Positions 22,750 to 34,435 of a stretch of 64,000 nt of DNA are shown here, piece by piece. Source of the stretch: Gnetum montanum. Its lineage: Eukaryota; Streptophyta; Gnetopsida; Gnetales; Gnetaceae. The DNA lies in NCBI GenBank assembly GCA_015680685.1, contig MNCI01014202.1:196198-260197 (forward strand), read 5' to 3'. Positions within the stretch are counted from its first letter, which is position 1. Each line of letters opens with the position of its first letter. The translations under genes were made by a program, and so were the position numbers. Below the pieces are notes generated by a model. The model worked only from the letters and a program-made list of their open reading frames with translations. It was not told where the DNA came from and made no database searches.

Positions 22750-23101
22750 GTTGGTTGTTAAATGGATTCTAAAATATTTAAAGGGCATAAAAACACATTG
22801 CTTGTGTTTTGGAGATGCTGATATGCACATTGAAGATTTTGTAGATGCAAACTTTGCTACTAATCATGATACAAGACGTTCCACTACAGGGTACATGTTT
22901 ATTTTTAGTGGTGTAGCAGTGTGTTGGTTTTCACGTCTACAACCATTGGTAACTTTATCTACAACTGAATCAGAATATGTTGCCCTCATAGAAGCATGCA
23001 AGGAGATGTTATGGATGAAGAGATTACTACAATCTCTTAGATTAAAACAGCAAAGGTATGCTGTGTTTTGTAAAGTGATGTTTATGTGGGGATGTGTTTG
23101 A
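22750..23101 (+). pseudogene. Copia RNase H remnant
   Basis: WILKYLKGIKTHCLCFGDAD, the DANFA motif with DTRRSTTGYMFIFSG and TESEYVALIEACKE are the standard copia RNase H blocks. The open frame runs into the 3' LTR. Confidence 0.8.
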
Positions 23102-23310
23102 TCCCACATGAGTTAGGATTGGGGTTTGGTCCTAATGTTTCCTTGTAAATAGAAGGCTAGGGGTAGCCTTTATAGGTGTGTGTGTTTTAATGCGGAAACA
23201 TTGGATCAAGGTTTTACCTTGGAGACGTGAGTCTTGTTGATGTTGATCTAAGATATGTTGGAGTAACAGATTGGGTGCTTGGGAAAGATATAAAGACAAC
23301 TTGTGTCCTT

Positions 23311-24705
23311 AACTGGCGAGAGGATTGCACCTTTTTTTAGGGTACTGAAGTCATTATCACAAAATCCACGATTGCCAGGTGTCTGGGGGCCCAAGCAAAG
23401 GGTGAAATCATCCTGCCCACCATGTGTGGGTTGTAGGATGTTGACTTGTTTTTCATAGGATCGGTGCCACACACATAGAGTAGACAGGTTCCCAAATCCT
23501 CCCTGCCACTTGTTTGGGCTCAGGCTGCTGATCTGGTGGACCGGTGCTTCGTGTAGTCTGGTAATGGGTCCAAGCTCTAGGGCATTCATTTTGCCTTCCT
23601 CAAATGCTTGAAGCTTGGGATTAGGGTTAACTTACCCTAGTTTTTTCTAGCGGCACTGCAACAGCAAAAGCAAGGTTGCACTTTGGGCTTATTTTAGCCT
23701 TGTGGTAGGGGGCGGTGGGGGTGCAGCCTCAGGCAGAGTCGGGGTTTTCCCCCCTCCTTGGGGTCTTCTCCGCCTAGGCCCTCCCTTTTGGCTTGTCTTG
23801 GGGTTTTGGAGGTTGGACCTACGGTGACTTACTCCAGGAGGCGAAGTAATCGTGGGGGACCATGGACCTCTAACGCCATGGCGGTGTTGGATGTCTCCCC
23901 ACGTGGAGCGTCAAATCACATAGAGAGGTGAGATGAGGAGCTGTGTCGTGCGACAGTGGAGGTAGCGACTGTTGCGCGTGATGTGGAGCATCGAGAGTGG
24001 GAGGCCAAATGGGACAAGGCCCTCGCGCTCATGCAGATTGAGTTGGAAACCCGTTTCTGCAAGCGGGAACATGAGCTAATCCGATAGCAAGCCTTGTTGG
24101 TGGAGGTTGCCCAAGCCTGACTGGTGGATGTGATCTAGGCTCAAGTCCAGGAGGAGTTAATTTAGGAGGAAGCCACTTGTAGAGAGCGTGAGGCAGTTGA
24201 GCAACCACAACAAAAGCGGGAACAAGAAGAGAAAAGGCAGAGACAACAACAGTTGGATCGGGTGCATGAGTAGAGCATGTGCTAATGGCTTTGGGATGGA
24301 CGGTGTCTGTACATCATCCTGGGCATCAACTGCGATTGCTCGTGGGGGGAACTTCGACGTCACATTTGCCAGATGTTTGCATGCTTGCACCTAGATCGGG
24401 GGACATCAGTCAAGGAGCGGAATCGGCGTGAATTGGCCATGTAGGCTATTCAATAGGCCGCTAGTTTTGTGGATTCCGAGCTTCATCGTAATACGTTGGA
24501 TATCCTCCATGCCCTCAAACATCCACACTGTGCCTGTCATAGACTACCGACACGCCCATAGCGGGGCTGTTTTTGCTGCCCCCTTGGTGACCTTGGGCCT
24601 CGTGTTCTATGTTGTTGACTTTTTGTGGTGTAGTTTGCCCCCCCTGGTCTTTCGGGGGTGACCCCTGCCCTCCTCTCCCCCCCTCCCTCTTCTTTAGTTT
24701 TCGAT
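23311..24705 (+). mobile_element. 5'-truncated LINE copy with ORF3 (copy B)
   Basis: Homologous to 17396-19095 along its length, starting at N-W-R-E-D-C-T-F-F. N-domain motifs: CLGAQAKGEIILPTMCGL, then SSLPLVWAQAADLVDR. The coil (VEHREWEAKWDKAL, REQEEKRQRQQQLDRVHE) follows. The J-like region YIILGINCDCSWGELRRHIC has HLD at 24388-24396 where HPD is expected, then SFVDSELHRNTLDILHALKH-P-H-C-A-C. The stop at 24559-24561 coincides with that of copy A. Stops inside are almost all TAG at former CAG/Gln positions. A GC-rich 3' UTR leads into the resumed family A LTR. Confidence 0.7.
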
Positions 24706-25350
24706 TTTTTCTCCTAATTACTTAATAATGAAATGAGGATTTAATGATTAAACTAATTAACTAATTTTTTAAGTGACTATCCTAATGTAGAGTATCTGTT
24801 TCCACTTGTTGTACACATCCTGAACATATCTTAATGCTTCTTGGTTACCAAGTATACACTACTGGGTGTACCAAGTATTCACTGCTCGGGTTACCAAATA
24901 TTAATATGTTATGCTCAAAGTGGTTGTACTCATGTGTTTATGATTAATTGCATTAATTATTTAAGAACATAAAAGTAAATTGCATGTGAAGCAAAGTGTT
25001 GAATTGTAAGATTAAACTACTCTAAGTGTTGCAATGGATGTAGGAAATCTTGATTTTATTGCTGATCATGCCAATGTATCCAGGTACATGAGCACCCAAA
25101 TAAAATACTGTACAATTTCATAAGTCCACATTGTCGACATTTAGAGGGAAAATATTCTAACTTTCTAGGGAAGAAACTGCAAGAGTTCAACTAAGGCTAA
25201 GATCGAAAGGTGCCATAAATGTGAAGGGTGTGTGCATTTATATAGGAAATGATTGCATTAGCATCGATGTACTTGCGTCAATGCATCCTAGCATGTTTCA
25301 ACGGAAGTTGATGCAGCTTGTATTAATACTATTCATCATACTCCCATAAC
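24706..25350 (-). repeat. Family A LTR, copy 2, second part
   Basis: Continues the copy begun at 19540. The block TTCCACTTGTTGTACACATCCTGAAC (24798-24823) matches 412-437 of copy 1, GCTCAAAGTGGTTGTACTCA matches 510-530, and the TATA-like box (ATTTATATAGG, about 25235) matches 844-851. Confidence 0.7.
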
Positions 25351-25724
25351 TGACTGAAAACTTGTCCTTGAGTGAGCAAAATTGAGATTGAGTTTCTTAC
25401 AAAATTTGGGGAAGTATGGAATTTATTGATAGATAGATTGGCTAACTCTAACTAACTTTGAGTGCCGAATTATACGATTTTGACAAAAATGAGTGCCTTT
25501 ACAACAAAGTTGGACACTTAGACAAAATATCTTTAATTTCTCAGAGTTTCAGTGCATTCAAAATATTAATAATTCTGTATTTCATTGCTTCTATAAAGAT
25601 ATTTGGACCACTCAAGTGGATGTAGTTGAAACAATAGACACATTACTTTATCCAGCTACATGCTATTGTGATGGAGATACACGATATTATTTTAGCACTT
25701 TCCAATTATTTCACTTTTGTATAG
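25351..25724. other. Intron sequence before the PSD core exons
   Basis: An open frame of 112 codons crosses this stretch and runs into the exon at 25725, but its part before 25725 has no homology that I recognise. It ends at a normal TTTTGTATAG acceptor. Confidence 0.45.
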
Positions 25725-25825
25725 GTACAAAAGATTTTCTAGAAAGCATTTCCAAGAAACAAGGGGGGAGAATGAATTCCCCGGATTCTGCAAAGGACAT
25801 TCCAAAGTTCAGCAAGTTTTTTGAG
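25725..25825 (+). CDS. PSD: PSD2/3-like exon (start of decarboxylase region)
   Basis: Reads (G)TKDFLESISKKQGGRMNS, then PDSAKDIPKFSKFFE, matching the family's 'AKEILxxLSEKQGKKMNS..SAxxIPxFLxFF'. The acceptor is TATAG. The donor position reads GAG|GCATGA, a GC instead of GT dinucleotide, required for in-phase joining to the exon at 26679. It may be a GC-AG intron or a decayed donor. Confidence 0.8.
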
Positions 25826-26678
25826 GCATGACCCTTTCTCTCTTGATCTCTACTATTTGAGTTGGATATCTGTATGGATATGTATAAGAAAGTTATATTT
25901 AAAACATTGAGTGTTCTGTTATACACACATGTATGTATATATATATGAGAGCTTACCTCTACTCTTGTTAACATTGGTATCCTGCTGCAAATGTGCAAAT
26001 ATACAATATGATTTAGTGAACTTGAATTTATATAATGAGCCCTAAAATTAGTTAATAACCCTATCGCACTATTGAGCTACTTGTTTACAGTCAAGTTCTT
26101 TGTCTAGGAACCAGTTTAGTCAATTTTTAAATTTTCTGTAACTTAAATCTTTGTATTTTTGTTTTGAATAAACTTCTGCTGCTAATACATGAATACTGCA
26201 AATAAGACATTTATGCAATATTTTAATTGTTATTTTACATTAAAATTCAAACCACTCTTATTGCCTCAAATTTGGTGGAATGATAGCTTGTCTTTGGATA
26301 CCATTAACATAATTAGTTCCTTCATTGCAGTTAGAGCTGTTGGAATTTTAATGCTGGAATTCAAACTTACATCTAAACTATTAAGTTTTTGGCTGATTAT
26401 GTTCCTTTGCTGATCGTGATGAACCCACAAAATTCCTGGTTGTTCTACGAAGTTTTGGTACCAATAGAATCTTTTTTTGATTTGTTACTAATTAAGTTTT
26501 GTTGCTTCATATTTTCTGGACCTTTATTTCTGTTAACTTGTTTTATTATGATTTGTTAGTTGGCAGCATTCTCACGTAGCAGTAGATGAACTGTTTCTTA
26601 TATTTGATTTTCCTTATTTTATCTCTTACTAAAATACTTATTTTATAATAATCACACTGGGTTTGTCTTAATAATCAG

Positions 26679-26726
26679 GACCAAATAAATTTGGATGAAT
26701 TCAAATACCCTGTTGAACATTTCAAG
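26679..26726 (+). CDS. PSD: PSD2/3-like exon
   Basis: DQINLDEFKYPVEHFK, flanked by AATCAG and GTATGC, matches 'DQINMAEVKYPLDHFK' in plant PSD2. It is 16 codons, phase 0 at both ends. Confidence 0.85.
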
Positions 26727-26970
26727 GTATGCTCTTCAAAATATTAACATTCTAGGTTGATTTAAATAGATATCAGCTTAACTTATGTATTTTAAAGTTA
26801 AAGTGGAATATATTTGAATTTTTAAATTTTTTTTTCATGGTTTCTTAAATGCTAGAAAACTCTGAATCCTGAAACCATTACTATAGCAAGCTTGAAAGCA
26901 GATTTTCATGGCTATCCACAAGCTTGTAAACTTTCAAGTTTATCCTAGGAACATTGTTTTAAATTTTCAG

Positions 26971-27117
26971 CCATTCAATGAGTTTTTCATCAGAGAGCTC
27001 AAAACAGCTGCTCGACCAATTGCTTATGATGACAATGATAGTATAGCTGTTTGTGCAGCTGATTCTCGCCTTATGGCATTCCGGTCTCAAGATGAAAGTA
27101 AACGTTTTTGGATCAAG
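26971..27117 (+). CDS. PSD: PSD2/3-like exon (conserved NEFFIREL block)
   Basis: PFNEFFIRELKTAARPIAYD, then DSIAVCAADSRLMAF and RFWIK, the best conserved part of the eukaryotic phosphatidylserine decarboxylase domain. The acceptor is TTTTCAG and the donor AAG|GTTGAT. It is 49 codons, phase 0. Open reading, no internal stop. The next exon (G-x-x-F-S-I-x-G-L-L-G) is not found downstream. Confidence 0.88.
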
Positions 27118-28492
27118 GTTGATGTTCTCTCTCTTTTCGTTGGTTTTCTTTTCTATGGGTTTTTCATTTTAACTTTGTGATTTTTTGGGAGCAAATATTT
27201 CCTTCTCCATTACTATGACTATTTACTTCAAAGGGTTTTAAAATTGTATCAAGAGTGGGAGAATACTAGCATTTATTTGCTTTTTCATATGTGATGTAAC
27301 TACTTTAGCTATATATTTACGATATATATCTAAATATATATCTATTATTTGGCTGAGAGAATCTTTTATATTTTTCAAATGAATAAAACCCCAAATTGAT
27401 TCACCTAGAATTGATTTTCACATTGAAAAAAAAATCAAAATTAGTATAGGTATTCAATGATAATCCTCATGAAAAGCTTTATGTCTTCACCTTGACAAAA
27501 GTTATTTATTTCTAGGGACAAAGTCCACGTAACAAAGTCATTGGCCTCTTCACAAAACTCTTAGCCAAAATAATAATTTCCATGAAAATGTTCACCGTTA
27601 TAATGATAAAATTAATTTACTGTGACTTAGGAAGACTCTCTTAGATAGGGCTTGTAGTTAGCCTCTTGACCAAAAATAAATTTTTTTTAATTATATGCAC
27701 ATTCAAGATGGTTCTTCCCAAGAACATGTATCACATACCACAAACTTTGTAAGTTTCAACTGTATCCAATTTATGTTATTTGACAGGTTACAAAATGATC
27801 TGAAGTCTGCATTGTTTATGTAGTTGCTGAACGTTTAATTTTACTTTTCATCATTTCTTCTGTGAGGACTTGAATTGGAATCTGAGCAAAGGGAGTGAAA
27901 ATTACAGAACTAATGCCAATTAGTTACCTTGTAATACTCTCTAACAACAACAACGAAACCAGAAACAACATAAAACAACAGGTATGGAAGAATAATTTTG
28001 TACAATGCCAGAACATATCATACAATCTAATCAACAAATAAATATAAGAAAAACTACAGCATCAAAATTGGAGACAAAAGTAAAGGCTACTACAAGCAAT
28101 AGTTAACAGATCATAGTCCATGATGAACCTGTAACAGAACTTTTTCTCATTTCTGAACTAAAGAATTTTTAAAAAAATTTCGCAATTCATACAGCTGTTC
28201 ACGATAATGAGTTTAGAATTTTCCATATTTGAACACGTCACTCATTCAAATGCAACCTATTTACAGTATGATTACAATGAAAAATTTTCTGTCCAACAAA
28301 ACTAAATAGCAAGGCCACTGACTCAAACAAAAAATGAAAACTTCCAGTTTAAGGCTGGGTTCTTTCCCCAACAATACAATCCCCATGAAACTGCAAATCC
28401 TAGTCCTGTCCATTTGGCGAAGCAAATAAGGAGAGCAATGAAAGATAGTCCATGTAATGATAAACTTCCCATGCCCTACCTATAGCTGTAGG
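27118..28492. other. No further PSD exon or other gene seen
   Basis: AT-rich. I searched for the remaining decarboxylase exons, including the G-S-[ST] self-cleavage motif, without success. Confidence 0.4.
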
Positions 28493-28582
28493 CAAGTTTG
28501 AAAGCAGAACTAACACAAAAATACCTAAGAGGGTAATCAAGTTTGAAAGCAGAGCTAACACAAAAATACCTAAGAGGGTAAT
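28493..28582. repeat. 45-bp tandem duplication
   Basis: Two units, 28493-28537 and 28538-28582, differing at one base (GCAGAAC / GCAGAGC). Confidence 0.92.
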
Positions 28583-30379
28583 CACTCAATAGGGAAATCT
28601 AATAAGCATATATCCAAGGGCTAGCAAAATCAGTTTTTATCATCAATTGATAAAAAAGATTGCAGCAAAAATTCTATCAAAAAAATAGCATAATCAATAG
28701 GGAAATCAAGTCTTTCTGAAACACCTAAGATTTTATGAATAATATCAATTGGCAAGATCAGGTGCTTTTACAATATTCTCACTTTCATACAACTATCACA
28801 TCTGTATTCATCTCTTACTAGTGCCTACTAGCTTGCCAAATCCCCTGGGTAAGAACTTGCTTCCTCTAACTGTGCATGCACCCAAAAACCTCTACTACCT
28901 TAGATAGTGTATGATGGATCAATCCTTCCCTACTCACTACCTGTTGCGGCATGCTACAAGCATTGTTGGAGACCACTACTTCAATCAGCATTTGTGAATC
29001 TTCCAATTCCCCTGTTGTGTAGGATTCCTAATAAACAACTTTTAAATTTTCACAGCATTTAGTTTTCCTCAAACTTCTTAGAACATAGGGCTAAACTTAC
29101 ATTAGCAGCGAATAAGAATATGACTCATTTTAATGATGGGTTGATTACAAGTCCTACAAACCTATCTTCGTTGACTTTAACATGTTGATAAAATGATACT
29201 TGTCTACTTGTCATAATTCCAACGATTAATGTATCAAAGAAAAAGTGATTCACTTCCCATTAAAGAGTACTATGATATCTCAAAGAGTAGTATGCCGAAA
29301 GTGATGGCTATCACTTCCCATCACTTAATAAACTAGAAGACATTAAACATTTGTGTGACTCACTTGTTTCAAGCTTTGTTTTATAAACAACACTAATGGA
29401 TGTGGTTAGATGTAGTTTTAATCCTCCACTATGTTTTTACCAAATACAAGTATTGTTGCATTAGACACTAAGGGGCACCTAACTCAAAGAATTTGGTTAC
29501 CATTGAGCTATGGGTTGGGTTATTTCTAGCTTTCTATGCTACACAAACAAGGTGTGATTCAACCATCATTTTTGGATTGTACCTTGATATACCCCCAAGA
29601 TAGGTGACAAGATTGCACATAAGGTGAGTACACACTTACAAATGGCACCTGCATCATTGAAAACCTTTGCATGTGCAAATCAACCTCTTTTAGTCCAATG
29701 GCTCAAGATGTTAAGCCTAAGTAAGCATATGTATAGGTAGGGTTTGATCATACTTATGAACGTCGGATTAGGATCACAATATAACCATTTTCAAATCATG
29801 ATCTAAATAATTGCAATCTAGGTTGTTTTTGGATTGCAATTCAGTTCAAAATCATGTAATTAAAAAACATAAAAACATACCAAATTTTTTGTCATTTTCA
29901 AAAGTGTGCAATTATGAAGACAAATTAAAAAACCATAAAAAATAATGTTTAACTTCAAAATAGAAAATTTTAAACACATTAATATAACAACATTACATCA
30001 AGCATGAACAACATAAATTCATTATATATACTCCTATATGCACTAAAAAAGTTTCAAAAGTAAGCTATAACACATAATATATCAATTTATTAGTGTTAGT
30101 CTTTTAAAGTTTAAAACATTAACATATATTTAAATTACTTATCTCTTTCCTTTTTCAAAATTTCCTCCCATAGTTTGAAGCTTAGCTTTTTGTCTTTACC
30201 TAGCGTTCTCCTCTTCCTCTGTAATAATCTTATCTATGACATTAATAGTATCATAGTCAATGTCATGAGTACTACCATGCGCCCTAACATTTGTAATGTA
30301 ACAACTAGAATCTACAAGACTATGAGCCTTAGATTCAAGTTGTTAGATTGTTACAAAATTAGCAATCCAATCCATAATT
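28583..30379. repeat. AT-rich region with a family A LTR fragment
   Basis: About 29040-29240 matches 19540-19680 (GGTTGATTACAAGTCCTACAAACC, TGTTGATAAAATGATA, AATTCCAACGATTAATG). The rest has no recognisable content. Confidence 0.45.
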
Positions 30380-30680
30380 CCAGCCATCCTAGTGCCATCA
30401 TCTAGCCTGTCTACTAATGCATCAAGATCTCAATTTTCATCTTCTGTTGGTGAATGAACTCTTTGTATAAGTTTTGTGTTATAGTAGATGTAAACTAACT
30501 TGTCGAATCTTGTCAATGTAAGCTTTGTTTGTTTTTAAGTATAAATGTATTTACATCTGTCCTAGTTGCGCTCAAAAGTAGAAGCATTGCAAGACTAGCT
30601 AAAAATCTTTAAGGCCAATCTCCTTAGTTTAAGGGGCTTATGACCCCATTCGTTCCACCATGAAATTGCAATGTTAAAAA
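30380..30680 (-). pseudogene. hAT transposase C-terminal dimerisation region, fragment
   Basis: The - strand from about 30665 reads WWNEWGHKPLKLRRLALKIF-S, then CNASTFERN, KYIYT-stop-KQTKLTLTRFDKL and VYIYYNTKL. This matches the hAT C-terminal block 'W-x-x-x-G-x-x-x-P-x-L-x-x-L-A-x-x-I-L-S...S-S-x-C-E-R-N...H-x-K-x-R-N-R-L...V-Y-V-x-Y-N'. Three stops are present and no catalytic part was found nearby. Confidence 0.7.
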
Positions 30681-31019
30681 AAATGAAAAAAAAAAAAAAG
30701 TTTCAAACATTTAAATCCACCTAGGTATTAAAATTTATATCTAATACAAAATTAATATTATAAATTATAAATCAACTTACCTACTGATTTTGTTTGGCTT
30801 TGCTTTTTAGTAAGAGACTTTTTTTTTATGTGAAGGTTGGGGAAAATAGTATCAATAAAATCGGAATATGTATAGTCAACAACGTTCAAAACATATGCGG
30901 TGATTGCTAGGGTCATTGCTTGTAGGGAGTTTTTGGGGAAGGCCATCCTGAGTCACCAAAATCATTGATTTTGCCTAGGTTGCCAAGATTGCTAGGGTCA
31001 TTGAGTTCCTTGTGGTTGA
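30681..31019. other. No gene seen
   Basis: AT-rich spacer with a poly(A)-like run near 30677-30700. Nothing recognised. Confidence 0.35.
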
Positions 31020-34000
31020 CGGTGATTTTTGGTTGGGGGTCAAGGGGAGCTCCTCCCTCTTGGTAGTTGGGTTTTAGTGGTTAGAGGGGGTTCCTTACTC
31101 CCCTTGGAAGACATTACAAAGGGGGGTGTTGCGGCTGAAGGACCTTTCTCAATTTTATTGAACACTAGCAAGGTGGGGCGTCTATCGAGCATTGTGTCCC
31201 AAGCCAAAAAGACACAGCTAGAGGTTGACTTGGGGGTTTAGCCCACCCTCAAGGAGGTTTGCAAGAAACATGTAGCGAGTAGGACATGAGGATCCTCTCA
31301 TGGAACTACAGGAGGTAGGGTACCCCCTATAAATGAAATACCCTTAAAGAAATCGTGTATAGGGAAAAGTATGATGTTGTCTACTTGTAGGAGACCAAAC
31401 TTTAGTAATAGGAGGCCCATTGGCTTAGGTGGCCAGGGTGGTAGGTTCAGGCTATTGTTTTTCATGGAAGAGTTGGAAGACTTGCTTTGCTCTCATGTGG
31501 GCATTTCAAGGTCGTTGATTGCTCTACGTGGAGCCTTATGGTGTTTCTCATGGATCTTGGAATTTGGATAATGAATTTTTATGGTGCTCAACATTGGGAA
31601 GAATGGATGCAGAAGCTTCAGAGGATTGCTTTCCTAGTTCAAGATCAAAGACTATGGATTATAATAGGGAACTTCAATCAAAGGTTGTATGGGTGGGAGA
31701 AGTCTGATGGGGGAGCCCAAGATTTCCCTAGTGCTTAGGAGTTCTTGCAATTCCTTGAAGTGCATGATCTTGTTGACTTGGAGATACGGGGATGTCAGTT
31801 CACTTCAAGTAATAGATGAAAGGGGAGTGAGTAGATCATGTTTGGATCTTCTCTCATGTCCTCATGATGAGGGGGGTGGTGGTGATAGGATAGGAACGTG
31901 TGGCGTTTGATCACAGATCAATTCTATGTTGTGTGGATAATGTATCGCCAAGGAAGGTTGCTCCATTTCACTTCAAATGTTATTGGAACCATACCCCTTG
32001 GTTGCAGCCAATGGTGGAGGGCATATGGGGGGTTGTATTCACAGAAGACGAAATCCTTGGATTTTCAAAAGTGGGGGTTGGCTTAGCTCAAGCAAGCCTT
32101 GGGGAGGCTCATGCAATTGCTGGTGGAGATACAAGTGGAGCAGGAAGTTGGTAAGGACTTTCACGAGGCTAAATGTGAGGTTTTAGCTCAGATTTAGGTT
32201 GTGGATAGGGAGGTTAAGGTTTACTGGAGATAGCGGGGTTAGGTGCAGTGGCTAAAAGAAGGGGATTGGAACACATTTTTTCTTTGTAGCCGCGACATCT
32301 ACGAATTTGTCCAAGAAGATCCACAATCTCACCTTTCAAGGATAGGAAATCATTGACAGTTAGTTTGTTGATAAGACTTTGATGGATTTTTGATCTGAGA
32401 TTTGGATGATGAGGCAAGTGAGCCCTTTGTCGATCTCTATTAATCCTGTCCTGCATGAGGAGCATAATTGTCATCTTCTGGCGTGTTTCTCCATTGTGGA
32501 GTTAGAAGAGGCCTTGGGTTTGATGAAGTTAGGTAGGTCGTCGGGGCTGGATGGTGGCCGATGGATTTTTTAAGAGCTTTTATTGACATTCTTGAAGAGA
32601 ATATTTTGGATGCGTTCAATGCTATGTTGAGGTGGGAACAAGTGCGCAAGGAAATAAATTGTTCTTGTATCGTGCTTATATTGAAGTCAACTATCCCAAT
32701 GGAGCCATCATATTTCCAGGTGATTAAAGTTTGCAACACCTTTCTCTATCTTTTCATGAAGATGCTAGTGGCCAGGATGGGGCCTCTTATGCCACAATTG
32801 GTAGGACCCAACTAGGCGGGTTTTATTTAGGAAGGTACATTTAGGCCTAGATTTTGTTGTTGCAGGAGGTTATGCATTCTCTGAGGTTGTCAAGGTATCC
32901 GGGTATGTGCCTTAAATTAGATATTTCTAAAGCGTATGATACAATGTCTTGGAAGGTGTTGTAGGAGATCATGCTAAGGAAAGGTTTCCACCCAGATTTT
33001 GTAAAGCTATGCATATCTATTCAATCATTGGGGGCTTTTTCCTTAGATCTTGATGGGAAGCTGTGGGGGTTTTCCTTCTCGGGTAGTGGGTTAAGATAGG
33101 GTGACCTGCTATCACCTTACCTTTTTATTTTGGTTATGGATACTCTGCAGGCATACTGTGAGGTGGAGGGGGTTAAGGGGGTTGGAGATCATAGGTGTTA
33201 GATGCCTAGTTGAACACTACGTGGATGACATTATTCTTTTCTCTCAGGTGGTGGTCCCCCAGCCTATGGTGATCAATCGAGTGCTGAAGTGTATGACTGT
33301 GGAGATTGGGTTGGAAATAAACAAAGGCAAGTCTGTAGTTCAGTTGTTGAACACCGCGACCAAGGTGAAGGGGTTGATCGTGCAACATTTGGGGCTTTTA
33401 CCTGGATCACATGAGGGTTTGTACTTGGGCCTTCCAATGTATGATTGGCATAGGTGACAAGCCTAGTGTGGGCTACTGCAGCACCTATAGAAACACGTGG
33501 ATCATTGGATGTTCCGATTTCTGACTTGCACTGGGAGGGCTTTGCTTGCTGCATTAGTGTTATTTGCCATGGCTAGGTATGTAGCTTATGTTGCTAATCC
33601 TTCGAGTGTTATTGTCGAGTGGATTGATCAGATTATACGTAATCTCACTTGGTTAGGGGGGAAAAGAGGGCAATAGGTTGCATCTTGTGAGGTGGAATGT
33701 TGTGGCTCGCCCGAAGAATGTTGGAGGCTTGGGAGTTCCCAAGTTCTAGGACATAATTGACATGGGATTTCATACCCTGGTAAATAAACTCATTAGGCCA
33801 GGTTGTCATCAAGCTCAATGTATTAGTATGGTACATGGTAAGTACCAACGTTGGGAGGATAGGCCACAAGATTCATATGTTTGGAAGGTAATTTGTAGGC
33901 ATGTTAGAATCATGTTGCAATGGGGGTTGTTAGGCACCTTGTCGCAGTAGTTAATTAGGCACAAATACCCGGAGGTGCATTGCTAGCAAGGGTTGTGGAA

Positions 34001-34435
34001 GGGAAAACTTTTCGAAAAAATAAAAGTATTTATTTGGTTAATTCATCATTCGGCGTTATGGGTGAAAGCTATGCTTGTGTGGTGGGTGGTAAATGTGGCA
34101 GCCATGTGTCCCCTTTGCGTGTCCCCTTTGCATGCCCACCGTCGAGTTGGTAAATCACTTTTTATTCAATTGCGAGTTTACATGCCTGGGCTAGTTGGGC
34201 GGTGAATCTTCGACAAGATTTGACAATTAACAAAAATTCAAAGGCAACAACAATTCTGTGGGTGCTGTGGAAAGTTTGGAATTGTCGTGTTGTTTGAGAA
34301 TAGTTGTTGTCACCATCGGTGTAGATTGTTGCTCAGGGCATTCGGTTGTGGGCAGAGGCACAAGTTGCTATGGTGGTGACCCCTATATTTGAACTGGCCT
34401 ATGATGGGTATCGAGCCAACTTGGTGCTCTAGGGA
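31020..34435 (+). pseudogene. L1-type LINE ORF2 (endonuclease, reverse transcriptase, zinc-binding tail)
   Basis: Same family as the element at 10833-14090. The AP-endonuclease opens at about 31290 (RILSWN), with YDVVYL-stop-ETKL and IIGNFNQRLYGWEKS (about 31655-31700), then LVDLEIRGCQFTSSN. RT motifs: LMKLGRSSGLDG (32520-32550), RQGDLLSPYLF-type SGSGLR-stop-GDLLSPY (33080-33120) and HYVDDIILFSQ (33215-33250). The zinc-binding tail is KIKVFIWLIHHSALWVKAML...CPLC (34020-34130). Many stops and frameshifts are present. YVDD and the same downstream ORF link it to the minus-strand copy. Confidence 0.82.

Larger units (their letters stand above)
19871..23310 (+). mobile_element. Ty1-copia retrotransposon, degenerate, 3' LTR truncated
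   Basis: A 5' LTR at 19871-20268 (TGTTGG...CATAACA) is followed at once by a primer-binding site TGGTATCAAA (20271). The 3' LTR starts near 23059 and stops at 23310, lacking roughly the last 145 bases, where it abuts LINE copy B. By eye the shared LTR part differs at about 20 of 245 positions, so the insertion is old. Polyprotein parts in order are gag, GAG-pre-integrase, integrase, reverse transcriptase and RNase H, the order of Ty1-copia elements. Several stops and frameshifts are present. One undetermined base lies just outside the 5' LTR (19868) and one in integrase (21588). Confidence 0.88.
2577..27117 (+). other. PSD: Phosphatidylserine decarboxylase (PSD2/PSD3-like) locus, recognisable exons in TE-filled introns
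   Basis: The plant PSD2/PSD3 enzymes convert phosphatidylserine to phosphatidylethanolamine on endomembranes. They carry a basic N-terminal leader, a C2 domain, EF-hands and a C-terminal decarboxylase domain that self-cleaves. Six exons are recognised here: 2577-2792, 2904-2983, 16120-16144, 25725-25825, 26679-26726 and 26971-27117. Exons 1-3 cover the leader and the start of the C2 domain. The last three cover the beginning of the decarboxylase domain. The rest of C2, the EF-hands (roughly 200 residues by comparison with the Arabidopsis proteins as I remember them), and everything after '...RFWIK', including the catalytic self-cleavage site, could not be found by eye in the window. Introns of about 13.1 kb (2984-16119) and 9.6 kb (16145-25724) are full of LINEs, LTR elements and a SINE. 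An in-frame TAG ends exon 1. The locus is either a very large gene with missed exons or a broken one. Confidence 0.7.

Noticed and set aside
25493-25724. Open frame extending upstream from the PSD exon at 25725
   Set aside because: No homology before 25725, and a normal acceptor lies at the exon boundary.
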